64,000 bases of DNA from Azomonas tarimensis (GTDB lineage: Bacteria; Pseudomonadota; Gammaproteobacteria; Pseudomonadales; Pseudomonadaceae): assembly GCF_042648805.1 (NCBI RefSeq), contig NZ_JBHRXZ010000016.1:281258-345257 (forward strand), read 5' to 3'. The position numbers and the translations under genes are program-made. The notes under the pieces are model-generated. The model was not told the origin of the DNA. It did not search any database and saw only the letters and a list, made by a program, of their open reading frames with translations. The stretch's first letter is position 1. Every line of letters starts with the position of its first letter. Of this stretch, positions 52,380-59,187 are shown piece after piece.

Positions 52380-52426
52380 CGAGAGCCGAATTAATCGCGC
52401 GGCATATGAAGCTGGCCGAGACATAA
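52380..52426 (+). pseudogene. Truncated copy of the LuxR-type gene (tail 2)
   Basis: Only the last ~15 codons of the LuxR-type gene remain (ELIARHMKLAET region), directly joined to oxygenase fragment 1. The bases after it match the leader of the immunity gene at 49775 almost exactly up to 52700. Confidence 0.75.
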
Positions 52427-52524
52427 CCCCTACAACTGTATGGTTATCTAACGTGAAAGTTCCCCTACCCTACCCTACAACCAGTTCGAATCATCGATGA
52501 AGCTCTTGCTTGCGAGACGAGAAA

Positions 52525-52796
52525 ATGAAAAGACTCATGGACCTTGTTTTAAGATTCGAAATGGACTGGGTTAAAAATGATTTCTTGAGATCAGACTTAT
52601 TCACCTTATATACATTCTTTATTTCCATGACACTTGCCTGGTCACTATTCGAGTTTGGTAACAAGGGGCTCGTATGCTTTATGGTTGGCCTACTGCTGTT
52701 TGGGAAAGATATGTCGTTGTCAGGCTTTACGAAGAAATAAATTCCGCCCCGAAGAGGGCCACAAAAGCTATCAATTCTCCCACACAAAAAAAATAG
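52525..52796 (+). pseudogene. Frameshifted immunity-like gene (copy 3)
   Basis: Nearly identical to copy 1 (MKRLMDLVLRFEMDWVKNDF ... CFMVGLLLF) until about 52700, where one T is missing from the run CTGTTTTGGG. The natural frame then ends early at 52740 with GKDMSLSGFTKK. Restoring the base gives WERYVVVRLYEEI and a tail ending near 52796. The two membrane helices lie mostly before the shift, so a shortened protein could still be made. Confidence 0.72.
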
Positions 52797-52855
52797 CAGT
52801 ACATCATATTCACCCCAACGGATGACTAGCCGACAAAATCAGACAAGGCCAAATA

Positions 52856-53023
52856 ATGCCTATTGAAATTATCTCAGGAGTTCTTGTCGGATTAGCCTTG
52901 ATTTTATTCCTCATAGACAACAAGAAGAAAATTGACAGTTATATAGCGAACCCAACCTGGCGAAACTTCGCAAGCATCCTGACGGATTACATTCCAGGCG
53001 AAAGAAAGAGAAAAGATGGGTGA
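52856..53023 (+). CDS. Small single-helix membrane protein, 55 aa (cassette 3)
   Basis: A 55-codon frame: MPIEIISGVLVGLALILFLI forms one membrane helix, followed by a basic tail (DNKKKIDSYIANPTWRNFAS ... GERKRKDG). It lies in the A/T-rich part of cassette 3 and ends seven bases before the next gene. There is no clear ribosome-binding site and no recognised family. Confidence 0.45.
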   Translation: MPIEIISGVLVGLALILFLIDNKKKIDSYIANPTWRNFASILTDYIPGERKRKDG

Positions 53024-53029
53024 ACCAAA

Positions 53030-53503
53030 ATGACAAGCATGGAAGAAGAAGTAGAAGGACTGGCAAGAGAAAACAGGGCGTTCATGAGTCTGATTGGCAA
53101 GTCTAGCGTCTTGGCATTTGGATTCATTTTTCTAAATGAAGACCTAAGAGCACTGGGACTTGAAGATAATATTATAGGAATTTTGGATATATGGTTTGCC
53201 GTCTCGGCAGCATGTGCTTTCTCAATAGCACTTACAGTAAACGCCTATGTTGTAGGCGGACATGAAAAAGTCAACCACAGCAACAATAGACCAACAAAAA
53301 GAATAAAGACAGCAACGGAATACATTATCTATATTGGAATGATCGTGACTGGCTTTTCTTTGATAATTATTTTCCCGGAACACTTCAAGGAAACATACAC
53401 ATCTATAGTCTATGGTTTTGTGCTGACAGGTACAGGCTTTTCTTTGCTCTACTGGGAGATTTTTCGCTCCTTGAAGAACAAAAGGCGAAAAGCCCCCCAG
53501 TAG
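53030..53503 (+). CDS. Membrane protein of unknown function, 157 aa (cassette 3)
   Basis: A 157-residue protein with about four hydrophobic segments (SVLAFGFIFLNED region, GILDIWFAVSAACAFSIALT, YIIYIGMIVTGFSLIIIFPE, IVYGFVLTGTGFSLLYWEIF) and a basic C-terminus. It has no counterpart in the other cassettes, so it is a cassette-specific accessory or immunity candidate. A/T-rich codons indicate a foreign origin. I recognise no family. Confidence 0.6.
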   Translation: MTSMEEEVEGLARENRAFMSLIGKSSVLAFGFIFLNEDLRALGLEDNIIGILDIWFAVSAACAFSIALTVNAYVVGGHEKVNHSNNRPTKRIKTATEYIIYIGMIVTGFSLIIIFPEHFKETYTSIVYGFVLTGTGFSLLYWEIFRSLKNKRRKAPQ

Positions 53504-53572
53504 TTGATCTGATTTTTTTGACGGCGACCTTGTGGGCGTGGATAAGCTTTCTATTTATTGTCAGGGTGCCAT

Positions 53573-53809
53573 ATGTGCAGGGTGAATAGCGAATTCATTT
53601 GCAGGCTTGCCGAGTCAGAGGGCATGTGGATATTGCTCGTCGGTCTTTTTTTATCAGCTATTTTGAATATTTTATTTAACATGACGACCTTCCTGTCAAA
53701 TCGCAGGAGAGGTGATTTGGCAAGAAAAAATAATGAAAAAACAATGGTCTTTTCGACTGTCATAGGGGTGGCATTAGCCACGGTATCGAGAAATATAATT
53801 CTGGCATGA
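53573..53809 (+). CDS. Small membrane protein, 78 aa (cassette 3)
   Basis: A 78-residue frame: one strong helix (MWILLVGLFLSAILNILFNM) and a second hydrophobic end (TVIGVALATVSRNIILA) around a basic loop (NRRRGDLARKNNEK). It ends 22 bases before the leader of precursor 3. The ribosome-binding site is unclear. It is another accessory or immunity candidate without family resemblance. Confidence 0.45.
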   Translation: MCRVNSEFICRLAESEGMWILLVGLFLSAILNILFNMTTFLSNRRRGDLARKNNEKTMVFSTVIGVALATVSRNIILA

Positions 53810-53831
53810 AGGGATGCCTTTGGAGAAAAAC

Positions 53832-54184
53832 ATGAGAGAGCTTACCCTTAAAGAGCTGGAAAGTTGTATCGGGAGCTGCCTTACCTATAGTGCCAATATT
53901 GGTTAGAGGGACCCGTCGGCGCGGCTAGTGGTGTAGCATCATATGTCGCATCATCATCTATGCAGGGGCAGTCAGTAACACTTTCTGGCACAGTAGGCGC
54001 TGCGGTAACTGGCGCCATTACAGGAGGAGGGGCAAGTTCAATCAGGACCGGAATACTGGCTGGAGCGGCAGGGGGAACTGCATCAAGAATTATGAGTATT
54101 GACGGCACTGGAGGGTTTACAACGAACGCTCCAGATACCGCAGGCACCGACTACAACAATGCCGCGGGCACCAATCACAACTAA
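53832..54184 (+). pseudogene. Frameshifted microcin-like precursor 3
   Basis: GGAG stands six bases before ATG 53832, which opens MRELTLKELESCIGS, clearly a precursor leader. That frame stops at TAG 53904-53906. The rest continues in another frame from about 53906 (GPVGAASGVASYVASSSMQG ...), parallel to precursor 1 (GPVGAAIGAAS), and ends GGFTTNAPDTAGTDYNNAAG then TNHN. The leader junction is also unusual (C-I-G-S instead of V-S-G-A). A sequencing error cannot be excluded, but other parts of this cassette are damaged too. Confidence 0.75.
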
Positions 54185-54200
54185 GCAAGATGAAAAAAAT

Positions 54201-54225
54201 CTCTTGACTTAATCTCTCTCAAGAG
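54201..54225 (+). other. Post-precursor stem-loop, copy C
   Basis: A perfect 7-base stem (CTCTTGA/TCAAGAG) with an 11-base loop, 16 bases after the precursor 3 stop. It is the counterpart of copy B with paired substitutions. Confidence 0.65.
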
Positions 54226-54275
54226 CCTAATAAAACCTGCAGGATTATAGCCTGCCAAGGACTGGCAATTAGTTT

Positions 54276-54684
54276 ATGAGCATTTCATTTAATATCCCCG
54301 CAAATGAATTCTTGGAACAATACCAAGAGAAGAAACCTCTCCTGATGAAAGGAGCAGTTTCTTCGAACGATTTCTCCTGGCGCGACGCCAATGAAATCTT
54401 CGAGCGAAGCAATGTGGCGTCCAGCGATTTCAAGCTGTCCTGCGATGGCATCCGGCCCAAGCACGAGTATGTCGAGAGCTACTGGGATATCGGCACGCTG
54501 CGGCATCGCCTGATCAAGCCAGTGGTCTACGACTACCTGCGCAACGGCGCGACGCTGATCGCCACCTCCCCCACCACGACACCGTCGAACGCGGCGGCCA
54601 CCGGGGTCACGGCATCGAAGCCGGCGATGTTTTCTATCTGCCGCGTGGCTGGTGGCATAACCCGTTGCCGCTGGGCGAGGAAAC
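54276..54684 (+). pseudogene. Internally deleted JmjC-type oxygenase gene, fragment 2
   Basis: The first ~97 codons are almost identical to fragment 1 (MSISFNIPANEFLEQYQEKK to NGATLIA). A deletion then removes the first metal motif, and the remaining part reads in another frame as GIEAGDVFYLPRGWWHNPLP-LGEET, which matches the distal-His region (LEPGDIIYVPRGWWHNPLPL) of the intact enzyme. The LuxR tail follows directly. The gene is dead. Confidence 0.85.
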
Positions 54685-54768
54685 CACGTTTCCGTTCTGC
54701 TGCGTAAAAGTGATTGCTGCACGAGGGCCGAGTTAATCGCTCGGCATATGAAGCTGACCGAGACATAA
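54685..54768 (+). pseudogene. Truncated copy of the LuxR-type gene (tail 3)
   Basis: About 28 codons of the LuxR-type gene end (VSVLLRKSDCCTRAELIARH) joined to the oxygenase remnant. The downstream hairpin has decayed, but the following 90 bases still match the immunity-gene leader of cassettes 1 and 3. Confidence 0.78.
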
Positions 54769-54862
54769 CCCCCTACAACTGCCGGGCTGTCTAACGTGAA
54801 ACTCCCTCTACCCTACAAACAGTTCGAATCATCGATAAAGCTCTTGCTTGCGAGACGAGAAA

Positions 54863-54922
54863 ATGAAAAGTCTCATGGACCTTGCTTTAAGATTCGAAAT
54901 GAACTGGGCGCTTGGAACTTGA
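54863..54922 (+). pseudogene. Remnant of an immunity-like gene (copy 4)
   Basis: Twenty codons: MKSLMDLALRFEMNWALGT and stop. The first 15 residues match copies 1 and 3; the membrane part is deleted. The following ~286 bases to the next precursor have no gene that I can support. Confidence 0.75.
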
Positions 54923-55208
54923 GGCCGCCCAGGCTTTATGAATTGGCGCTTGAGTCAATTTGCTCTATGGCGGGTAAGTGGGCTACTGAATAGCGTTGCT
55001 TGCGCTGAGCTAATCGCGCGTTCTACACAAGGAGTTTCAAGAGGCGATATTGTGCAATGACTTATAGTTTTTGCGGAGCAGAGCTTCTTGACGTTTCCCT
55101 GAATTCGTAAGGGAGGCGAATATGGCGACAGCATCGTATGGGCCGACATTAGGTACTGATGCAGTTGCTTCATTTAGCAAAAATATGGTGTTTCAAAAGG
55201 AGAAAGCC

Positions 55209-55475
55209 GTGAGAGAACTTACCCTAACAGAGATGAGCTTCGTAGGCGGCGCCGGCAATGCTACTGACACGGTAAATACCACAGTCACAACCGGTGGTGC
55301 GGGATATGCCGCTGGCCGTGTACTCGCCTCAGCGGCAGGTGGTGCCGTCAACGGGAGTCGAGCTGGGTTGTATGGCGCTATTGCCGGCGCAGTGATTGGC
55401 GCCGCCGCGGGGATTTATGACTGGTACCAAGACAGCCAAGATGGAAGCGACTATGGAGATGGAACCAACTATTAA
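55209..55475 (+). CDS. Class II microcin-like precursor 4 (GG leader, variant DGSDY-GTNY tail)
   Basis: An 88-residue precursor from a GTG with AAGGAG seven bases upstream; a longer frame from 55122 has no such site. The leader MRELTLTEMSFVGG is typical. The mature part AGNATDTVNTTVTTGGAGYA, AGRVLASAAGGAVNGSRAGL, YGAIAGAVIGAAAGIYDWYQ is rich in Gly/Ala, with a likely transmembrane-active helix. The tail DSQDGSDYGDGTNY keeps the (S/T)DY and GTNY elements in a shorter form. It is the precursor nearest to the intact oxygenase and exporter, and so the best candidate for the currently active peptide. Confidence 0.85.
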   Translation: MRELTLTEMSFVGGAGNATDTVNTTVTTGGAGYAAGRVLASAAGGAVNGSRAGLYGAIAGAVIGAAAGIYDWYQDSQDGSDYGDGTNY

Positions 55476-55539
55476 ATAAAGCGTTTGCTAAGTGGCGCAC
55501 CATTGCGTCAATTAGTTTATTTTTCTTAGGGGGTTGAAG

Positions 55540-55749
55540 ATGACCAAAAAAATTGACTATTTGCGTAAATTTGCAATCTACTTTTTTACTATTCTGACCT
55601 TGGCATGTGCTGTTTCAACAGTGTTTTTCGCGATAAGCGGTGATGCCAGCCAAAGAAATGAGAGCGCCGTATCGGCTTTGGTCGGCATGCTCCTTGTTCT
55701 ATGGTTGAGAAAAGATCAAGAGTCTGAAATAAAAAAACCATTGGTTTGA
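55540..55749 (+). CDS. Small membrane protein, candidate immunity protein of precursor 4
   Basis: A 69-residue protein: MTKKIDYLRKFAIYFFTILT opens a first membrane helix (FAIYFFTILTLACAVSTVFF), a short loop with SGDASQRNES follows, then a second helix (AVSALVGMLLVLWLRK) and a charged end. GGGGG stands eight bases before the ATG. It is not clearly related to the four immunity-like copies but occupies the same role next to precursor 4. Immunity is inferred from position and topology. Confidence 0.62.
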   Translation: MTKKIDYLRKFAIYFFTILTLACAVSTVFFAISGDASQRNESAVSALVGMLLVLWLRKDQESEIKKPLV

Positions 55750-55797
55750 TCTGGGTCTCAGATCATCTGGTGTCGATATTAATTGTATAGGCGGCAT

Positions 55798-56949
55798 ATG
55801 ATGCAAATCGTGTTTGACGTCACGAAGAATGATTTTTTTGACGAGTATCTCTACAAGAAGCCTCACGTTTTTAAAGGTGCGGTCCAAGGCGGACATATAG
55901 ACTGGAAGGATATAAATGAAATTTATGAGAGAGCGGATGCGTCCGACAGAAGCTTCAAGTTGATGAATGGTTATGAGGTTCCAAAATCAGAGTATGTGGA
56001 GTCTCATATAAATGTTGGGCGTGTGGAGCATCGATATATTAAGCCGGTGGTTTACAGGTACATGCGCGAAGGCGCGACGCTCGTTTACAATAGAATAAAA
56101 AACGAACCATTGCTGACAGCCATATCCAAGCAGATTGCCAATTATGCCGATGCGCAGGTTATCGTCAGCGGATATGCCGCTTTCAGCGGAAAGTCTTCCT
56201 ATAGAAGCCATTGGGATACAAGAGATGTTTTTGCTGTTCAGCTATTGGGGCGGAAACGCTGGATCATCAAGCGGCCGAACTTTGAGTCTCCCTTGTACAT
56301 GCAGCAGACAAAAGACATATCCGAAGCGGTGGAGCCGGAAGAGGTTTATCTAGACGTTATTCTTGAGCCGGGTGACATCATATATGTGCCTCGTGGATGG
56401 TGGCACAATCCGCTTCCTCTTGGAGGGGAAACATTTCATCTCGCTATCGGCACATTCGCACCTACCGGTTTTGACTATTTGCGCTGGCTGCTTAATCTGA
56501 TGCCTAATATTCCTGATGTCAGGAAGAATTTTCATGACTTCGGGCGAGACGAGCAATCTCTGGAAAACATAGCAGCAAGTCTTGGAGCCGCCGTCAACGA
56601 TCGAAGTAATTATGAGAAATTCATGCAGGCGTACATAGGCCAGCATAGAGTGGATTCAAAGATTGCACTTCATATTCTCGGTGACGGAAGCAGCCATCAG
56701 CTCGATTTGAAGCATACCGTTCGATTGAATGCTAACTTGCTGTACCGATTTTCGGATGGGTTTGTGGTGATCAATGGGAACAAGATAAATATCGATGATG
56801 TGGGTTTCGAGTTGATTGAGTTTATTCATCATCAGGGGGGGGTTAGTGTGTCTGGAATTCAGGAAAAGTTTTCAGATTACGGAGCGGATATTGTCGGTAA
56901 GGTGCTTTTTCAGTTGGCCCTCAATGATGTGATCGAAGTTGTTGGCTGA
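55798..56949 (+). CDS. JmjC-type Fe(II)/2-oxoglutarate oxygenase (RoxA/YcfD-like), probable peptide hydroxylase
   Basis: A 383-residue oxygenase of the JmjC/cupin_4 type, related in layout to the ribosomal-protein hydroxylases RoxA/YcfD and MINA/NO66. The metal triad is His138-x-Asp140 (RSHWDTRDVFAVQLLGRKRW) and His203 (IIYVPRGWWHNPLPLGGETF). Helical dimerisation and winged-helix-like parts follow to the end (FIHHQGGVSVSGIQEKFSDY). RoxA-type enzymes beta-hydroxylate one residue of a protein. Here the gene lies inside the microcin locus, and two decayed copies each follow a precursor, so the natural substrate is a precursor peptide, probably its shared tail. Codon use is A/T-rich. ATG 55801 is an equal start. 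Confidence 0.85.
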   Translation: MMQIVFDVTKNDFFDEYLYKKPHVFKGAVQGGHIDWKDINEIYERADASDRSFKLMNGYEVPKSEYVESHINVGRVEHRYIKPVVYRYMREGATLVYNRIKNEPLLTAISKQIANYADAQVIVSGYAAFSGKSSYRSHWDTRDVFAVQLLGRKRWIIKRPNFESPLYMQQTKDISEAVEPEEVYLDVILEPGDIIYVPRGWWHNPLPLGGETFHLAIGTFAPTGFDYLRWLLNLMPNIPDVRKNFHDFGRDEQSLENIAASLGAAVNDRSNYEKFMQAYIGQHRVDSKIALHILGDGSSHQLDLKHTVRLNANLLYRFSDGFVVINGNKINIDDVGFELIEFIHHQGGVSVSGIQEKFSDYGADIVGKVLFQLALNDVIEVVG

Positions 56950-57096
56950 CTCCCAATTCCTATCTGGTTGACTGCCCTCCATCTCGAAGTCGGGGCCTAA
57001 GAATTCCTTGGCATCGCAAATGGGCGTTGCCATCAGGATCTTCTAGAACTGTCGCGCGAAATAACTGCGTGATGTGGTTCATGGATACGTTGAAGC

Positions 57097-59187
57097 ATGG
57101 AAGCAGTGTTGCAAGCGGAAAGCCAGGAATGCGGCCTGGCCTGCCTGGTGATGATCGCCGGATACCACGGCCTGCACCTCGACCTGATGAGCCTGCGCCG
57201 GCGCTTTTCGATTTCGATCAAGGGCACCAATCTCGCGCAACTGGTGCGCTATGCGCAGAGTCTGGATTTTTCATGCCGACCTCTGCGCCTCGAACTGGAA
57301 GACATGGCCAAGCTGCGGTTGCCATGCATCCTGCATTGGGACATGACTCACTTCGTGGTGCTGGAAACGGTCCGCAGGGGTCGTCTGCATCTGCTCGACC
57401 CGGCCAGCGGACGCCGGGTGCTGCCCTTGGCCGAGGCATCCCGGCATTTCACCGGTGTGGCGCTGGAGCTGTCGCCCAATGTCACCTTTCGCCCGGCCCA
57501 GCAGAAGGCACGTATCCGCCTGCGCGAACTGACCGGCCGGGCGATCGGGTTGAAGCGCGCATTGGCCAATATCTTCGCGTTGGCCCTCGCGCTCGAAGTC
57601 GTGGCCCTGCTGGCACCACAGGTCACCCAGTGGGTGGTGGACGGTGCCCTGGTATCGGCGGATCACGATCTGCTGCTGATCGCCGTGCTGGGCGGTTGCC
57701 TGTTGATGCTGATCGATTTCGTGCTGCGCATGGCCCGAGGGTGGATGGGGTTGAGGCTGAATCAGCAGCTGGCCCTGCAATGGTCGGGCAATCTGTTCAG
57801 TCATCTGCTGCGCCTGCCCTGGCCGTACTTCGAGAAGCGTCAGCTCGGTGATATCACCGCCCGCTTCCAGTCGCTGACGGCCATACGCAACGTTCTCACC
57901 AACGGCGCGATCATGGTCGTGCTCGACGGGCTGGTGACCCTGATCACGCTGGGCATGATGCTGCTCTACAGTCCGGTGCTGACCGGCATCGTGGCGATCG
58001 CCCTGGCGCTGTACATGGTTCTGCGCGTGGCGTTCTACCAGCCGCTGCGCAACGCCTCGGAAGAGCGCATCGTGCTGGCGGCGCGGGAGAATTCCTACTT
58101 TCTGGAAACGATACGGGCGGTGCTGCCGCTCAAGCTGTTCAACACCACCTCCCTGCGCCTGGCGACCTGGCAGAACCTGGTCGCCGATGTGCAGAACCGC
58201 GATGTCGCCACGCAGAAAATGCTGCTGGCATTCACCAGCCTCAATACCCTGATCTTCGGGCTGGAAGGCATGCTGCTGCTCTACGTGGGCGGAATGGCCG
58301 TTCTCGACGGCACGCTCTCGCTGGGCATGCTGTTGGCGTTCATCGCCTACAAGAGCCAGTTCACCGGCCGGGCCAGCCAGTTGATAGATCTGGGCGTGGA
58401 GATACGCATGCTGTCGCTGCATGCCGAGCGACTGGCCGATATCGCGCTCGAAACGCCGGAACCGGACAGCCACATGGAAACGGACCTGGAGCGCATCGAG
58501 CCACGCATCGAGTTGCGCGACGTGTCGTACCGTTATGCGGAAGGTGAGCCCTGGGTGCTGCGCAATCTGTCACTGGTCATCGAGGCCGGCGACTCGGTGG
58601 CCATCGTCGGCCGTTCCGGCTGCGGCAAGAGTACCCTGTTCAAGCTCATGCTCGGACTGCTCACGCCGACCGAAGGCGAGATTCTGGTGGGCGGCATCCC
58701 GGCGCGCCAGTTGGGCCCTCAGGCGATTCGCAATCTGGTCGGGGCCGTGATGCAGGAGGATCAGTTGCTCGCCGGCTCCCTGGCCGAGAATATCGCCAGT
58801 TTCGATCCTGAGGCGGACCAGCAGCGGATCGAGGAAGCGGCGCGTCAGGCGAATATCCACAAGGCGGTCGCCAATATGCCCATGGGTTACCAGACACTGG
58901 TGGCGGAAATGGGCAGCGGCCTGTCCGGCGGGCAGAAACAACGGGTGCTGCTGGCGCGCGCCCTCTACAAGCGACCCCGGATTCTCGCGCTGGACGAAGC
59001 CACCAGCCATCTCGACCTGCATAGCGAGCAGCACGTCGTACAGGCCTTGCAGCGGATGCCGATGACCCGCATCACCATCGCGCACCGGCGCGAAACCATC
59101 TCTTTCGCCAGGCGCCTGGTCTGCCTGGACAAAGGCGCAGTGGTCGAAGACGTTCGCCTTGATGAAGAGAGACAGGTCAGCGCATGA
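57097..59187 (+). CDS. C39 peptidase-containing ABC transporter, microcin exporter (CvaB-like)
   Basis: A 696-residue exporter. The C39 peptidase has Gln6 and Cys12 in LQAESQECGLACLVMIAG, His85 in THFVVLE and Asp101 in LLDPAS, a complete catalytic set for cutting after GG/GA. Five or six membrane helices follow (about 165-430). The ATPase has Walker A VGRSGCGKSTLFKLML, the signature LSGGQKQRVLLARAL and Walker B RILALDEATSHLDL. It should remove the precursor leaders during export. It is 147 bases after the oxygenase and overlaps the TolC gene by four bases. Codon use is host-like. Confidence 0.95.
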   Translation: MEAVLQAESQECGLACLVMIAGYHGLHLDLMSLRRRFSISIKGTNLAQLVRYAQSLDFSCRPLRLELEDMAKLRLPCILHWDMTHFVVLETVRRGRLHLLDPASGRRVLPLAEASRHFTGVALELSPNVTFRPAQQKARIRLRELTGRAIGLKRALANIFALALALEVVALLAPQVTQWVVDGALVSADHDLLLIAVLGGCLLMLIDFVLRMARGWMGLRLNQQLALQWSGNLFSHLLRLPWPYFEKRQLGDITARFQSLTAIRNVLTNGAIMVVLDGLVTLITLGMMLLYSPVLTGIVAIALALYMVLRVAFYQPLRNASEERIVLAARENSYFLETIRAVLPLKLFNTTSLRLATWQNLVADVQNRDVATQKMLLAFTSLNTLIFGLEGMLLLYVGGMAVLDGTLSLGMLLAFIAYKSQFTGRASQLIDLGVEIRMLSLHAERLADIALETPEPDSHMETDLERIEPRIELRDVSYRYAEGEPWVLRNLSLVIEAGDSVAIVGRSGCGKSTLFKLMLGLLTPTEGEILVGGIPARQLGPQAIRNLVGAVMQEDQLLAGSLAENIASFDPEADQQRIEEAARQANIHKAVANMPMGYQTLVAEMGSGLSGGQKQRVLLARALYKRPRILALDEATSHLDLHSEQHVVQALQRMPMTRITIAHRRETISFARRLVCLDKGAVVEDVRLDEERQVSA

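Noticed and set aside
55122..55208. Upstream start for precursor 4 giving 117 residues
   Set aside because: It would put 29 residues before a perfect double-glycine leader; the GTG at 55209 has AAGGAG at the right distance.
49489..56949. CRISPR array or phage region as an explanation for the repeats
   Set aside because: The repeats are long, few, and coding in part, without regular spacers; no phage structural or integrase genes are present.
57027..57851. A 274-codon frame on the plus strand over the start of the ABC exporter
   Set aside because: It overlaps the conserved C39 peptidase domain in another frame and its Pro/Arg/Gly-rich composition is that of a shadow frame.
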